This document shows, in pieces, positions 9,963 to 18,791 of a stretch of DNA of 64,000 bases (positions within the stretch are counted from its first letter, which is position 1; each line of letters begins with the position of its first letter). This DNA is from Terriglobia bacterium (lineage in GTDB: Bacteria > Acidobacteriota > Terriglobia > Acidiferrales > UBA7541), in assembly GCA_023512135.1 (NCBI GenBank), contig JAIMAG010000006.1, positions 1 to 64,000 of the forward strand, read 5' to 3'. The translations under genes and the position numbers were made by a program. Below the pieces are notes generated by a model, which saw only the letters and a program-made list of their open reading frames with translations, did no database searches and was not told the DNA's origin.

Positions 9963-11422
9963 GCAGACTGGGGCGCGCGAAGCGGCAACGGCTGGACGCG
10001 GATTTCCCCGCAGCCTTTGCCCAGCGGCAGAATCTTGCCCGGGTTCAGCAGCCCGAGCGGATCGAACGCGTCGCGGACGCGGCGCATCAGTTCGAGGTCG
10101 TCTTCGGTGAACATGCGCGGCATCAGCTCGCTTTTTTCCATGCCCACGCCGTGCTCGCCGGTCAGCGCGCCGCCGACCGAAAGACAATGCTCCATGATGG
10201 CTGTGGAGGCAGCCACGGCGCGCGCAAACTGATCCGGGTCGCGGGAATCGAACAGAATGATCGGATGCAAATTGCCATCGCCGGCATGGAAGACGTTGCC
10301 GATCTGAAATCCGTAGGTGGCACCGATCTGTTCGATGCGACGCAGGGTTTCGGGCAGCTTCGTGCGCGGGATGACGCCGTCTTGGGTGTAGTAGCTCGGC
10401 GAGAGCCGGCCGACCGCGCCAAACGCATTTTTTCGGCCGGCCCAGAGACGCTGGCGTTCGGCTTCATCGCGAGCCAGGCGCACCTCGCGGGCGCGGCAGC
10501 GAGTGCAGACGTCGAACACCTGAACAGCCTGGGCTTCCACGGCTTCCGCCAACCCTTCGAGCTCGATCAAGAGAACGGCGGCAGCATCCAGGGGAAAGCC
10601 GGCGTGGATGAAGTCTTCGACGGCGCGCAGGGTCCAGCCGTCGAGCATCTCGCACGCTGCCGGCGTGATGGCGCGCGCGGTGATTTCGACCACGGTGGCG
10701 GTGGCATCGTCCACGCGGTCGAAAACGGCCAGCAGAGTCTTGACGGCTTCCGGCGAGCGCAGCAGGCGCACGGTGATTTCCGTGACCAGGGCCAGCGTGC
10801 CCTCGGAGCCGACAAGCAATCCGGTGAGGTCGTAGCCCGGGGGATCGGGTGCGCGGCTGCCCACGCGCACAACCGAGCCATCCATCAGCACCAGCTCGAG
10901 GCCGAGCACGTGGTTCGTGGTGACGCCGTAGGCCAGCGTGTGCGGCCCGCCGGCGTTTTCTGCCACGTTGCCGCCGATGGTGCAGGCCTTCTGGCTGGAT
11001 GGGTCGGGCGCAAAGTACAAGCCGGCGTGTTCCACGGCCTTCGTCAGATCCAAATTGACGACGCCGGGCTGAACCACGGCGCGCTGATTTTCCAGGTCGA
11101 TTTCCAAAATACGGTTCATGCGCGAAAAGACGACCACGATGCCGCCTTCGCGCGCCAGCGCCCCACCGGAAAGTCCGGTACCGGCGCCGCGGCCGACAAT
11201 CGGAACGCGGTCGCGGCGGGCAATCTGCACGATGCCCACGACCTGCTCAGTGGTCTGCGGGAAAACGACACAGTCCGGCCGGGCTACTTCCACCGAGCCA
11301 TCGTACTCGTAGAGCAACAGGTCTTCCGGCTCGTGGAGGACATTTTCCGGGCCGAGCAGGCGCTGCAGATCGCGCAGGGTGCGGCGTTGCAGTCGACGGG
11401 AAACGGCCTTCGTGGGGTGCAC
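9959..11422 (-). CDS. glcD: Glycolate oxidase catalytic subunit GlcD
   Basis: A 487-residue flavoprotein of the GlcD/D-lactate dehydrogenase family. It has VPIVGRGAGTGLSGGAL, PDPSSQKACTIGGNVAENAGGPHTL (read in two pieces) and the C-terminal metal and substrate region VFHAGDGNLHP...LTGEHGVG, ending LLNPGKILP. It oxidises glycolate to glyoxylate. The start is a GTG at 11422, placed 18 nt after a TATAGT box inside a 16-bp palindrome. First gene of glcDEF, divergent from the hydroxyacid dehydrogenase gene. Confidence 0.94.
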   Translation of the reverse strand: MHPTKAVSRRLQRRTLRDLQRLLGPENVLHEPEDLLLYEYDGSVEVARPDCVVFPQTTEQVVGIVQIARRDRVPIVGRGAGTGLSGGALAREGGIVVVFSRMNRILEIDLENQRAVVQPGVVNLDLTKAVEHAGLYFAPDPSSQKACTIGGNVAENAGGPHTLAYGVTTNHVLGLELVLMDGSVVRVGSRAPDPPGYDLTGLLVGSEGTLALVTEITVRLLRSPEAVKTLLAVFDRVDDATATVVEITARAITPAACEMLDGWTLRAVEDFIHAGFPLDAAAVLLIELEGLAEAVEAQAVQVFDVCTRCRAREVRLARDEAERQRLWAGRKNAFGAVGRLSPSYYTQDGVIPRTKLPETLRRIEQIGATYGFQIGNVFHAGDGNLHPIILFDSRDPDQFARAVAASTAIMEHCLSVGGALTGEHGVGMEKSELMPRMFTEDDLELMRRVRDAFDPLGLLNPGKILPLGKGCGEIRVQPLPLRAPQSA

Positions 11423-11436
11423 CGTGCTGCCCTCTG

Positions 11437-11452
11437 GCTGACTATAGTCGGC
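11437..11452. promoter_or_regulatory. 16-bp palindrome overlapping the glcD -10 region
   Basis: GCTGACTATAGTCGGC has a perfect 10-bp core, GACTATAGTC, and is symmetric over 16 bp except for one mismatched pair. It contains TATAGT on the minus strand 18 nt before the glcD GTG. A palindrome on top of the -10 box between two divergent glycolate operons is a good candidate operator. No regulator gene is adjacent. Confidence 0.45.
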
Positions 11453-11560
11453 GCGCGCGGTGGCGTCAATCAGCGGCGGCCGGAACGAGGGTGCGCGCTG
11501 CGACTGGATTTTTTGACGCGTCTGTGTTACTCAGCCAGTTCCGCTGCCCGCGAGGCGACT

Positions 11561-12541
11561 ATGTCCAAACCGAAGGTTTTTGCCACGCATGCATTGTTCC
11601 CCGGCCCGCGCAACCTGCTCGAGCAGCAGTGCACGGTGGAATACTGGGAGGGCGAGTTGCGTCCGCCGCGCGCCGAGGTGCTTCGGCGCGTGGCCGACAA
11701 AGACGCGCTGATCTGTTTGCTCACCGAACGAATCGACGAGGAGCTGCTGGCTGCCGCGCCCCGGCTGCGGATCGTCGCCAACGTGGCGGTCGGCTACGAC
11801 AACATCGACGTGGCCGCCTGCACGCGCCGCCGCGTGGCCGCCACAAACACGCCGGGTGTGCTGGACGAAACGACGGCCGATTTTGCCTGGACGCTGCTGC
11901 TGGCGGTAGCGCGCCGGCTGCTGGAGGGCGACGCGCTGGCCCGTTCCGGCCAATGGAAAGGCTGGAACCTGGATCAACTCTGCGGTGCCGACGTCTGGGG
12001 CAAGACGTTGGGCCTGGTCGGATTCGGGCGGATCGGGCGGGCGGTCGCGCGGCGCGCACAGGGCTTCGGCATGCGGGTGCTCTATCACGATGCGATACGC
12101 GCGCCGGAAGAGATCGAACGGACGCTCGGCGCCAGCTACGTTTCGCTGGAGACGCTGCTGGCCGAAGCCGATTTCGTTTCCCTGCATGTTCCGCTGCTCC
12201 CGGAGACGCGGCATCTGATCTCCACCGCGCAGTTCGCCCGGATGAAACCCACTGCATTTCTCATCAACACGTCGCGCGGGCCGGTCGTCGACGAAGCGGC
12301 ATTGATCGCGGCGTTGACGCAGGGACAAATTGCCGGAGCCGCGCTCGATGTCTACGAGCATGAGCCGGAAATTCCGCCGGCGCTGCGCCAGATGCGCAAC
12401 GTCGTTCTGGCCCCGCACATCGCCAGCGCTTCGCTCGAAACGCGCACGCGCATGGCGCAGATGGCCGTCGAGAATGTGCTGGCTCTGTTCCGCGGAGAAA
12501 AACCGCCCAACCTGTTGAACCCGGAGGCGCTGGCCTCCTGA
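11561..12541 (+). CDS. D-2-hydroxyacid dehydrogenase, probably glyoxylate/hydroxypyruvate reductase
   Basis: A 326-residue NAD(P)-dependent D-isomer-specific 2-hydroxyacid dehydrogenase. Visible are VANVAVGYDNID, the Rossmann motif LVGFGRIGRAVA, NTSRGPVVDE carrying the catalytic arginine, DVYEHEP with the glutamate, and APHIASAS with the histidine. The ATG at 11561 has GAGGCGA just upstream. Because it lies in the glycolate locus next to glycerate kinase, reduction of glyoxylate, hydroxypyruvate or tartronate semialdehyde is the likely role. The much longer open frame running upstream through the glcD region is an antisense artefact. Confidence 0.88.
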   Translation: MSKPKVFATHALFPGPRNLLEQQCTVEYWEGELRPPRAEVLRRVADKDALICLLTERIDEELLAAAPRLRIVANVAVGYDNIDVAACTRRRVAATNTPGVLDETTADFAWTLLLAVARRLLEGDALARSGQWKGWNLDQLCGADVWGKTLGLVGFGRIGRAVARRAQGFGMRVLYHDAIRAPEEIERTLGASYVSLETLLAEADFVSLHVPLLPETRHLISTAQFARMKPTAFLINTSRGPVVDEAALIAALTQGQIAGAALDVYEHEPEIPPALRQMRNVVLAPHIASASLETRTRMAQMAVENVLALFRGEKPPNLLNPEALAS

Positions 12542-12565
12542 AGCAAGCACGGAAGAGGTCGAACC

Positions 12566-13000
12566 ATGCCGCCGGTGCTGCACAACCAGCCGAAGCTGAC
12601 TCTGGAAGGCGCGCTGGCCGTGCTGAACGCAGCGCGGCAGCGCGCGCAGCAGATCGGCGTGCCGATGATCATTGCCGTGGTGGATGACGGCGGCCATCTG
12701 CTGGCGTTCGTGCGCGAGGACGGCGCGAAACTTTCCTCGATTCCGATCGCCATCGCCAAAGCCGAATGCGCCGCGCTGCGCCGTCAACCCACCGGTCCGC
12801 CGATGAAGGGCAGCGAACCGGATCTGCTGCTCGCACTTTCGCTGGCCATCGGCAGCCGCGCCCATCAGACACCGATCCGCGGCGGCATCCCGCTGCTGGT
12901 GGACGGGGTCTGCGTGGGCGCCATCGGCGTCAGCAACGGCAGCGAGGAACAGGACACCGAAGTGGCCCGCGCCGGCGCAGCGGCACTGGAACAGATCTGA
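12566..13000 (+). CDS. glcG: GlcG/HbpS-family protein
   Basis: A 144-residue protein of the GlcG/HbpS-like family (PF03928). It carries LTLEGALAVLNAARQRAQQIGVPMIIAVVDDGGHLLAF, quoted here as the family's N-terminal hallmark in two halves, then GGIPLLVDGVCVGAIGVSNGS. It lies 24 nt after the dehydrogenase gene and 16 nt before glycerate kinase, so the three probably form one operon. GlcG proteins recur in glycolate loci but their role is not established; relatives bind haem or diol-type ligands. Confidence 0.85.
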   Translation: MPPVLHNQPKLTLEGALAVLNAARQRAQQIGVPMIIAVVDDGGHLLAFVREDGAKLSSIPIAIAKAECAALRRQPTGPPMKGSEPDLLLALSLAIGSRAHQTPIRGGIPLLVDGVCVGAIGVSNGSEEQDTEVARAGAAALEQI

Positions 13001-13016
13001 TCCACGCCGGCCTCGT

Positions 13017-14351
13017 ATGACCACACTGAAACAACTCGCGCGGGAGATTTTTCACAGCACGCTGGCTGCGATCGACATCCGCGCCACACTGGAGCGCAAG
13101 CTCGCCCGCGCGGGTTCCCGGATCACGGTCGGGGACGAGACCGTGGACCTGGCCGGGTTTTCGCGCATCGTCGCCATCGCGTTCGGCAAGGCCGCTTTTG
13201 CGATGGCCGAAGGGTTGCAGCAGGTGCTGGCGCCCGATTTTTCCCCTCACGGCATTCTCGTGACGCCAACGCCTCCCCCGCGGGAGCTGCCTGGTTTCCG
13301 CACATTCGTCGGCGGCCACCCGGTGCCCACGGCCGCGAGCGTCGCTGCGGCCGAAGCCATCCTGGAACTGCTGCGCGGCTGCGACGCGCGCACCGTGATT
13401 TTTTTCCTGCTTTCCGGAGGTGGCTCGGCACTGGTGGAAAAGCCGCTGTACGAGGAAATCTCGCTCGCGGACCTGCAGGCGCTGAACCAGCTCCTGGTCA
13501 CCTGCGGGGCACCGATTGACGAGATCAACGCCGTGCGCAAGCACCTCTCGGCGGTCAAAGGGGGCCGGTTGGCCGCGGCGGCGCCGCAAGCGCTGAAGTT
13601 GACTCTGGGCATCAGTGACGTGCCGGTGGGGCGGGAATCGGCGCTGGCCTCGGGACCGACTTTGCCCGACCCGACCACGGTGGAAGACGCCTACCGCGTG
13701 GTGCACGACTACGCGCTGCTCGAAAAGCTGCCCGCCTCGCTCCGCCAGCGCTTCGCGCAGCGCCAGCTTGCCGAGACTCCGAAGCCGGGCGACGCAGCCT
13801 TTGCCCGCGCGCGGTTCGCTCTGCTGCTCGGTCTGGACGACCTGTTCCACCCAGCCCACCGCGCCGCCGAAGCCCGCGGGTTTATCACCCATTGCGACAA
13901 TTCGACCGACGACTGGCCGCTGGAAACAGCCGCCACAGCGCTGCTCGAACGGCTGGACGAGATGCAGCGGCAACATCCCGGAAAACGGGTCGCGTTGATT
14001 GCAGATGGCGAAATCACCTGCAAGGTCACCGGCAATGGCCGGGGCGGCCGCAACTCCGCACTGGTGCTCTATTGCGTGGAAAAAATCGCCGGCCGACCGG
14101 TCGCGGTGCTCAGCGCCGGCACCGATGGAGTGGATGGGAACAGTCCCGCGGCCGGCGCCGTGGCTGACGGCAATACCCTGGATGCGGCACGCAAAGCGGG
14201 ACTCGACCCGCAGGATTTCTTTCGCCGCAGCGATGCTTATAGCTTCTTTCACCAGCTGGGCGACGCGATTGAAACCGGTCCGACCGGCAACAACCTGCGC
14301 GACCTGCGCATCCTGCTGGCCGCACCGGAACTCGAACCCGGCCAGCCGTGA
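13017..14351 (+). CDS. Glycerate 2-kinase (MOFRL family)
   Basis: A 444-residue GckA/TtuD-type glycerate 2-kinase. An N-terminal glycerate kinase domain contains AFGKAAFAMAEGL, GHPVPTAAS, LLSGGGSALVEKP and AVRKHLSAVKGGRLA. The C-terminal MOFRL domain has GEITCKVTGNGRGGRNSALVL and SAGTDGVDGNSPAAGA. It converts D-glycerate to 2-phosphoglycerate, completing assimilation of glycolate or glyoxylate carbon into central metabolism. It is the last gene of the three-gene plus-strand operon and is convergent with the next SDR. Confidence 0.92.
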   Translation: MTTLKQLAREIFHSTLAAIDIRATLERKLARAGSRITVGDETVDLAGFSRIVAIAFGKAAFAMAEGLQQVLAPDFSPHGILVTPTPPPRELPGFRTFVGGHPVPTAASVAAAEAILELLRGCDARTVIFFLLSGGGSALVEKPLYEEISLADLQALNQLLVTCGAPIDEINAVRKHLSAVKGGRLAAAAPQALKLTLGISDVPVGRESALASGPTLPDPTTVEDAYRVVHDYALLEKLPASLRQRFAQRQLAETPKPGDAAFARARFALLLGLDDLFHPAHRAAEARGFITHCDNSTDDWPLETAATALLERLDEMQRQHPGKRVALIADGEITCKVTGNGRGGRNSALVLYCVEKIAGRPVAVLSAGTDGVDGNSPAAGAVADGNTLDAARKAGLDPQDFFRRSDAYSFFHQLGDAIETGPTGNNLRDLRILLAAPELEPGQP

Positions 14352-14359
14352 GCTGCGCT

Positions 14360-15151
14360 TCAGAGCAGGCTGCGCACCCAGCCACCATCGACGGCGATGG
14401 TGGTGCCGTTGATGTAGCCGGCACGCTCCGAACAGAGAAACGCCACCAGCGCGGCGAATTCTTCCGGCTGCGCCAATCGGCCCAGGGGCACCTGTGCCTT
14501 CCAGCGCTCGAACACCTGCTCGCGGCCGGTACCGAGCTGGCTCGCCATGCGGTCGGCCAGCTCATAGAGTCGTTCGGTGAGCGTGTAGCCCGGGCAGACG
14601 TTGTTCACCGTGATGTTGTAGGGGCCGAACTCGTTGGCCAAGGTGCGGGCCAGGCCCGTGACCGCCGCACGGATCGAATTCGACAGGAGCAGGCCGTCGA
14701 TCGGCTGCTTGACCGACATCGAGGTGATCGTAATCAGCCGGCCCCAGCGCTGACGTTGCATGCGGGGCAGGACTTCGCGAGCGAAGTAGACCGTGCTCAT
14801 CAGGGTCAGCTCGACCGCGCGGCGCCATTCTTCGATGGAGATGTCCAGAAAGGTTTTTGCCGGCGGGCCGCCGGCGTTGGTCACGCAGATGTCCACGCGG
14901 CCGAAGCGCTGCTCGACCGCGGCGACGAATTGCTGCACGCGAATATAGTCGGTGACGTCCAACGCCTGAGCCAACACCTCGCTGCCGGTGGCCTGGCTGA
15001 TTTCTTCCGCCGCTTTCTGCAGCCGGTCTGCATTGCGTGCACAGATCGCTACCCGCGCACCTTCCCGCGCCAGCTCGAAAGCCACCGCCCGGCCCAGTCC
15101 CTGGCTGGCTGCCGCGACGATGGCTACTTTGCCGTTCAAACCAAGATCCAT
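14360..15151 (-). CDS. FabG-like SDR with an atypical catalytic motif
   Basis: A 263-residue SDR whose fold motifs are clear (nucleotide loop AAASQGLG, TNAGGPP in place of NNAG, C-terminal GTTIAVDGGW). However, the place of the catalytic YxxxK reads LLLSNSIRAAV, so tyrosine and lysine are replaced by serine and arginine. This matches the atypical FabG-like SDR subgroup described in domain databases. It may therefore use a different mechanism or act as a binding protein. It is 39 nt downstream of the cupin gene at 15191-15559 and probably co-transcribed with it. Confidence 0.82.
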   Translation of the reverse strand: MDLGLNGKVAIVAAASQGLGRAVAFELAREGARVAICARNADRLQKAAEEISQATGSEVLAQALDVTDYIRVQQFVAAVEQRFGRVDICVTNAGGPPAKTFLDISIEEWRRAVELTLMSTVYFAREVLPRMQRQRWGRLITITSMSVKQPIDGLLLSNSIRAAVTGLARTLANEFGPYNITVNNVCPGYTLTERLYELADRMASQLGTGREQVFERWKAQVPLGRLAQPEEFAALVAFLCSERAGYINGTTIAVDGGWVRSLL

Positions 15152-15190
15152 CGGTCCCCCTGACTTCTTGCACCACCTGTCCGGTTGCGT

Positions 15191-15559
15191 TCAGGTCTGC
15201 CCCGGCTGGGCGCGCAGATAGGCGTCGTTTTGAGCGATCCAATCTTCGCGCCGGGGAGAGAAAACATCCAGATCCCAGGTGTCTTCAAGCGCTTCGGCGG
15301 CGTGCGGTACGTTGGAAGGGATGAAGATCAGCTCACCGGCGCGTACGACGACCTCGCGATCATCGAAGACGAATTTCAGGGCACCGGAAAGAATCAACGA
15401 GAACTGCTCGCTGTCGTGTGCATGGCGCGGCACCTGGCAGCCTCGGGCGAGAAAGATGCGGGCCACGGTGGCATGCCTGCCGCTGAGCATCTGGCGGGTG
15501 AGCAGCGGGCTCAGCCGTTCGGTCTCGATCTGTTCCCACGAGGTATGCGTGATTTCCAT
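15191..15559 (-). CDS. Cupin-domain protein
   Basis: A 122-residue cupin: GCQVPRHAHDSEQFSLILSG (motif 1, with HxH, Q and E candidates for metal binding) and AGELIFIPSNVPHAAEAL (motif 2). The start at 15559 has GGAGGG 4 nt upstream. The frame extends further upstream but without cupin similarity. It is followed by the atypical SDR. The substrate is unknown. Confidence 0.85.
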   Translation of the reverse strand: MEITHTSWEQIETERLSPLLTRQMLSGRHATVARIFLARGCQVPRHAHDSEQFSLILSGALKFVFDDREVVVRAGELIFIPSNVPHAAEALEDTWDLDVFSPRREDWIAQNDAYLRAQPGQT

Positions 15560-15732
15560 CGGCCCTCCTGGATTCCCGCGGGCGGCCTCCCCAGTGGCCA
15601 GCCGCGATTCTGCTGCAACCCGGCAGCCTCGGGTATCGTCAATCGAAACGGTCTTCGCGTCAACCGTCCAGGCGGATTGCCGGCGGCGAAGAGGCGCATT
15701 ATGATGCCCGCGGAGGGTCGGGAGCCAGAGGA

Positions 15733-15939
15733 ATGGCAGCGCAGCCGAACTTGAGCACACGGTTTCGAATCGGGTATGTGATGGTGGGTCTGCTTTTGAT
15801 GGCCTGGGGGTTCTTCTGGACCCAGAAGGGCTGGTGGCATTATCTGGCGCCGGTGCTGGGCGGCATTGTGCTGGTGGAAGGCCTGATCGGCTACTGTGTG
15901 TTGTGCGCCGCCTTCGGCATCGGCACCCGACGAAGCTGA
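15733..15939 (+). CDS. Small two-helix membrane protein (DUF2892-like)
   Basis: A 68-residue protein with two hydrophobic helices (about residues 14-28 and 36-58) and a GLIGYCVLCAAFGI segment, typical of the YgaP-C-terminal/DUF2892 family. Its stop codon is separated by a single base from the next start, so the two are translationally coupled. Function unknown. Confidence 0.75.
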   Translation: MAAQPNLSTRFRIGYVMVGLLLMAWGFFWTQKGWWHYLAPVLGGIVLVEGLIGYCVLCAAFGIGTRRS

Positions 15940-15940
15940 A

Positions 15941-16522
15941 ATGGACTGGCGCGACTGGATAGCGGCGATTGTTCTGTTTGTCGAATTCCCCGTACCGGTG
16001 TTCTGGTTGATTTTTCACACTCTGGCGGCGACTTTTCGCCCGCGCGTGCGCACGACGTATCTGGTCGCGGGTCTGACCGCCTGGCTCGCCGGTGGCGCGC
16101 TGGTTTTCGGCCTCCGCGAGTATCTGTTTGCCGGCGTCTCCGCGTCCCTCCTGGCGACGCTGGTCGGACTGTTGCTGATTGCTTTCGACGTCTACCTGTT
16201 CTGGCGCGCCGAGCGCGTGTTGGGCACGCAGCGCATGGTCGGACGCGCGGAACTGGCGGGCGCCCGGCAACTGGCCTCGAGCGGCATCTACACCCGGCTG
16301 CGACACCCCCGCTACCTGGGCATGCTCCTGGCCGTTGCAGGCACCTGTCTGCTGGCCGGAACGCTGTTGCTGTGGGTACTGGCGCTGGCCTGGCTCGGGC
16401 TGGTGCTGGTGATGCTGCACGTCGAGGAATGGGAGCTGCGGCGGCGGATAGGCCCCGCCTACGACGAGTACCGCCGCCGCGTCCCGGCCATGCTCCCCTT
16501 CCGTGGGCCAGCCCGCGATTGA
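15941..16522 (+). CDS. Isoprenylcysteine-methyltransferase-like membrane protein
   Basis: A 193-residue integral membrane protein with about five hydrophobic helices. The C-terminal ICMT/PEMT-like signature is present: GIYTRLRHPRYLGMLL, then EEWELRRRIGPAYDEYRRRVP. Bacterial members of this family methylate small molecules or lipids using SAM, but most are uncharacterised. I use the ATG at 15941, directly after the stop of the DUF2892 gene. Confidence 0.82.
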   Translation: MDWRDWIAAIVLFVEFPVPVFWLIFHTLAATFRPRVRTTYLVAGLTAWLAGGALVFGLREYLFAGVSASLLATLVGLLLIAFDVYLFWRAERVLGTQRMVGRAELAGARQLASSGIYTRLRHPRYLGMLLAVAGTCLLAGTLLLWVLALAWLGLVLVMLHVEEWELRRRIGPAYDEYRRRVPAMLPFRGPARD

Positions 16523-16608
16523 CCTCGCTTCGAGTTGCTCCGATCTCCGCAAGATTTGATATGCTTTCGCCCACACACCTGCAGTCTCAATGAGGCTGCG
16601 GGACTCCG

Positions 16609-17763
16609 ATGCGGAGGCCGAACATGCGGGGTGCTCGGATGGTGCTGGTCGTGCTGCTGGGTCTGGCCGGTGTCGGCCAGGCGCAGATCGGCAAACAGGT
16701 GATCATCCGCGCGGGCACGGAAGAAGACGCGCGACTGCAGCAAATTCAAAAAGCAACGGACTCCTCCGAGAAAATTCGTTTGCTCGAAGAGTTCCTGGCG
16801 GAATTCGGGGACACGGATGCTGCCCTGATCGCCTACGAAATGCTCGTCAGCGAATACATGGCCGCGAACAATCCGGAGAAAACCTATGCCTACGGAGAGA
16901 AAGCGCTGGAACTGGACCCGGACAACTTTGCCATTGCCCTGAATCTGTTCCGCACCGCCGAACAGCACCGGGATTTGGAGCGCATGTTCGGCTACGGGAA
17001 GAGGATCGCGGACATCGTGGCCCGCTACCGGGCGCGACCGGCACCGGAAGGCACGCCGGAGGACGTCTGGCAGCAGCGGAAACAGGAGACCCTGGACGGG
17101 GTGGCCAGCAGCATCAACTATGTGGAACTGACCCTGTTCAACACCGCCTATCGCACTCCGGCAGCAGCCGAAAAAGCGGCCCTGCTCGAGCAGTTCATTG
17201 CCGCGTTCCCCGATTCGTCCTACAGTGCCAGCGCACAGGCGCTGGTGGCCGCCACGTACCAGCAGACGCAGCAGTACGACAAGATGCTGCAGTTCGCGCA
17301 GGGCATTCTGGCCCGCGATCCGAATAACATCCAGATGCTGTTGCTGCTGGCTGACTACTGGAGCGAACGCGGCGAGGAGCTGGCTCGCGCCCAGGAGTAC
17401 GCCCAGCGGGCTCTGCAGGCGCTGGAAACGGCGCAGCGCCCTGCGCACATCCCCGAAGAACAATGGCAGCAACAGAGCGCGCTGCAGAAAGGTCTGGCGC
17501 ATTCCGCCCTGGGCATGGTGCATGCCCACCAGAAGCGGCACGCGCAGGCAGCGGAAGAATTCCGCCAGGCCAGTCCGCTGCTGAAGGCAGACAACTTCAG
17601 CTACGCGCGCAACCTCTACCGGCTCGGGTTCACGCTGGCGAATCTGCGGCGCGTGCGGGAAGCGCGGGCGGTGCTGACCGAGGCCGTGTCCATCGAGAGC
17701 CCGTACAAACCGCTCGCCCAGAAAGAACTGGACCGGCTCGGCGGTCCCCTCCCCCGCGAGTAG
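16609..17763 (+). CDS. Secreted TPR-repeat protein
   Basis: A 384-residue protein with a signal peptide (MVLVVLLGLAGVGQAQ; the start could be 16609, 16624 or 16639) and several TPR-like helical repeats, e.g. AYGEKALELDPDNFAIALNL and MLQFAQGILARDPNNIQMLLLL. No catalytic domain is visible. Periplasmic TPR scaffolds of this kind are numerous in Acidobacteriota. A possible -10, TATGCT, lies at 16558-16563. Confidence 0.75.
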   Translation: MRRPNMRGARMVLVVLLGLAGVGQAQIGKQVIIRAGTEEDARLQQIQKATDSSEKIRLLEEFLAEFGDTDAALIAYEMLVSEYMAANNPEKTYAYGEKALELDPDNFAIALNLFRTAEQHRDLERMFGYGKRIADIVARYRARPAPEGTPEDVWQQRKQETLDGVASSINYVELTLFNTAYRTPAAAEKAALLEQFIAAFPDSSYSASAQALVAATYQQTQQYDKMLQFAQGILARDPNNIQMLLLLADYWSERGEELARAQEYAQRALQALETAQRPAHIPEEQWQQQSALQKGLAHSALGMVHAHQKRHAQAAEEFRQASPLLKADNFSYARNLYRLGFTLANLRRVREARAVLTEAVSIESPYKPLAQKELDRLGGPLPRE

Positions 17764-17853
17764 TCCGACCGCAGCGGCCATAGTGGACGCTGTCCGGCTC
17801 GCACGCCTCCGACTCGCGAATCGCAAACGGGGATTGCGCAAGGATCGCGGCGG

Positions 17854-17944
<91 letters not shown>

Positions 17945-18016
17945 GCTTTTGCAGAAGCGTAGCAGAGGGACGCGGCCGCAGCAAACTTCGAAACGAATGG
18001 CCGGTGCGGCAGCCGG

Positions 18017-18685
18017 TTATCTTCGGGCTTCGGCTTTTTCGCTCCGGTGCGGGATCAAGGCGTAGTTCACCAGCAACCACTGCCCGATCGTCAGGATGAC
18101 ACCGACTTGATCGGTGGTTCCGTGCGGCTCGCCAAAGCGCAACAGGATGAACTGCAGCGGGAACAGCAGGGCGGCCAGCAGCAGCAAGTTGCGGTTGGTT
18201 CGCTGCCACTTCGGCACAACGCGCTGCGGTGCCGCTCGCAGGTCACGAACCACCCAGTATACGGCCAGCAGCGCAAAGCCGCCGAAAAAGATGGGACCCA
18301 TCCAGGCGATGGAAATGTCTATGCCGAGGGTATCACCGCGGAAACGCATCTGCTCGCGGGCAGTCCACGAGCCGTAGCTGACCAGCCCGGCCAGCGACAG
18401 GTGCCACAACAGCAACAGCCAGTGAAACGGCGGCCGGGCTCCCCGCCAGCCCAGAGAAAGCATCAGCAGGCCGTAACCGGCAACAATCACCAGCAACCAG
18501 TACGAGCCGCCCACGCCGCGGCCGCCGACGCCCGGCGCAAAAGCCCACTGATAGCTCGCACCATCCATCAGCCCACGCACCAGGGGCAACCAGACAGGCA
18601 GCAGAGTCAAGCCAGTCCAAATCAGGAGCCAGCGCAACAGCCGGTCGGGTTTCCAGTCGGTCACAGCAGCAATCCTTCCTGTCAT
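18017..18685 (-). CDS. Uncharacterised polytopic membrane protein
   Basis: A 222-residue protein with about six hydrophobic helices, including LLIWTGLTLLPVWLPLV, YWLLVIVAGYGLLMLSL, WLLLLWHLSLAGLV and LLLLAALLFPLQFILLRF, and a basic C-terminus. I do not recognise the family. It lies just downstream of the S9 peptidase gene on the same strand and may be co-transcribed with it. The ATG at 18685 is preferred over an upstream TTG at 18772. Confidence 0.65.
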   Translation of the reverse strand: MTGRIAAVTDWKPDRLLRWLLIWTGLTLLPVWLPLVRGLMDGASYQWAFAPGVGGRGVGGSYWLLVIVAGYGLLMLSLGWRGARPPFHWLLLLWHLSLAGLVSYGSWTAREQMRFRGDTLGIDISIAWMGPIFFGGFALLAVYWVVRDLRAAPQRVVPKWQRTNRNLLLLAALLFPLQFILLRFGEPHGTTDQVGVILTIGQWLLVNYALIPHRSEKAEARR

Positions 18686-18791
18686 TGCGTCCCAAGAGCA
18701 ACCAGGAAGCGTGCCGATCGGCCCCCTTGCCGACAGCAGCAGCCACCAGGCCCGGGCGCATACAAGCTGCAATGCGGAGCCGATTCCGAAC

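Noticed and set aside
9953-12541. An 862-codon open frame on the plus strand
   Set aside because: Only its last 326 codons, from 11561, resemble a protein (hydroxyacid dehydrogenase). The rest is antisense to glcD, whose motifs are complete.
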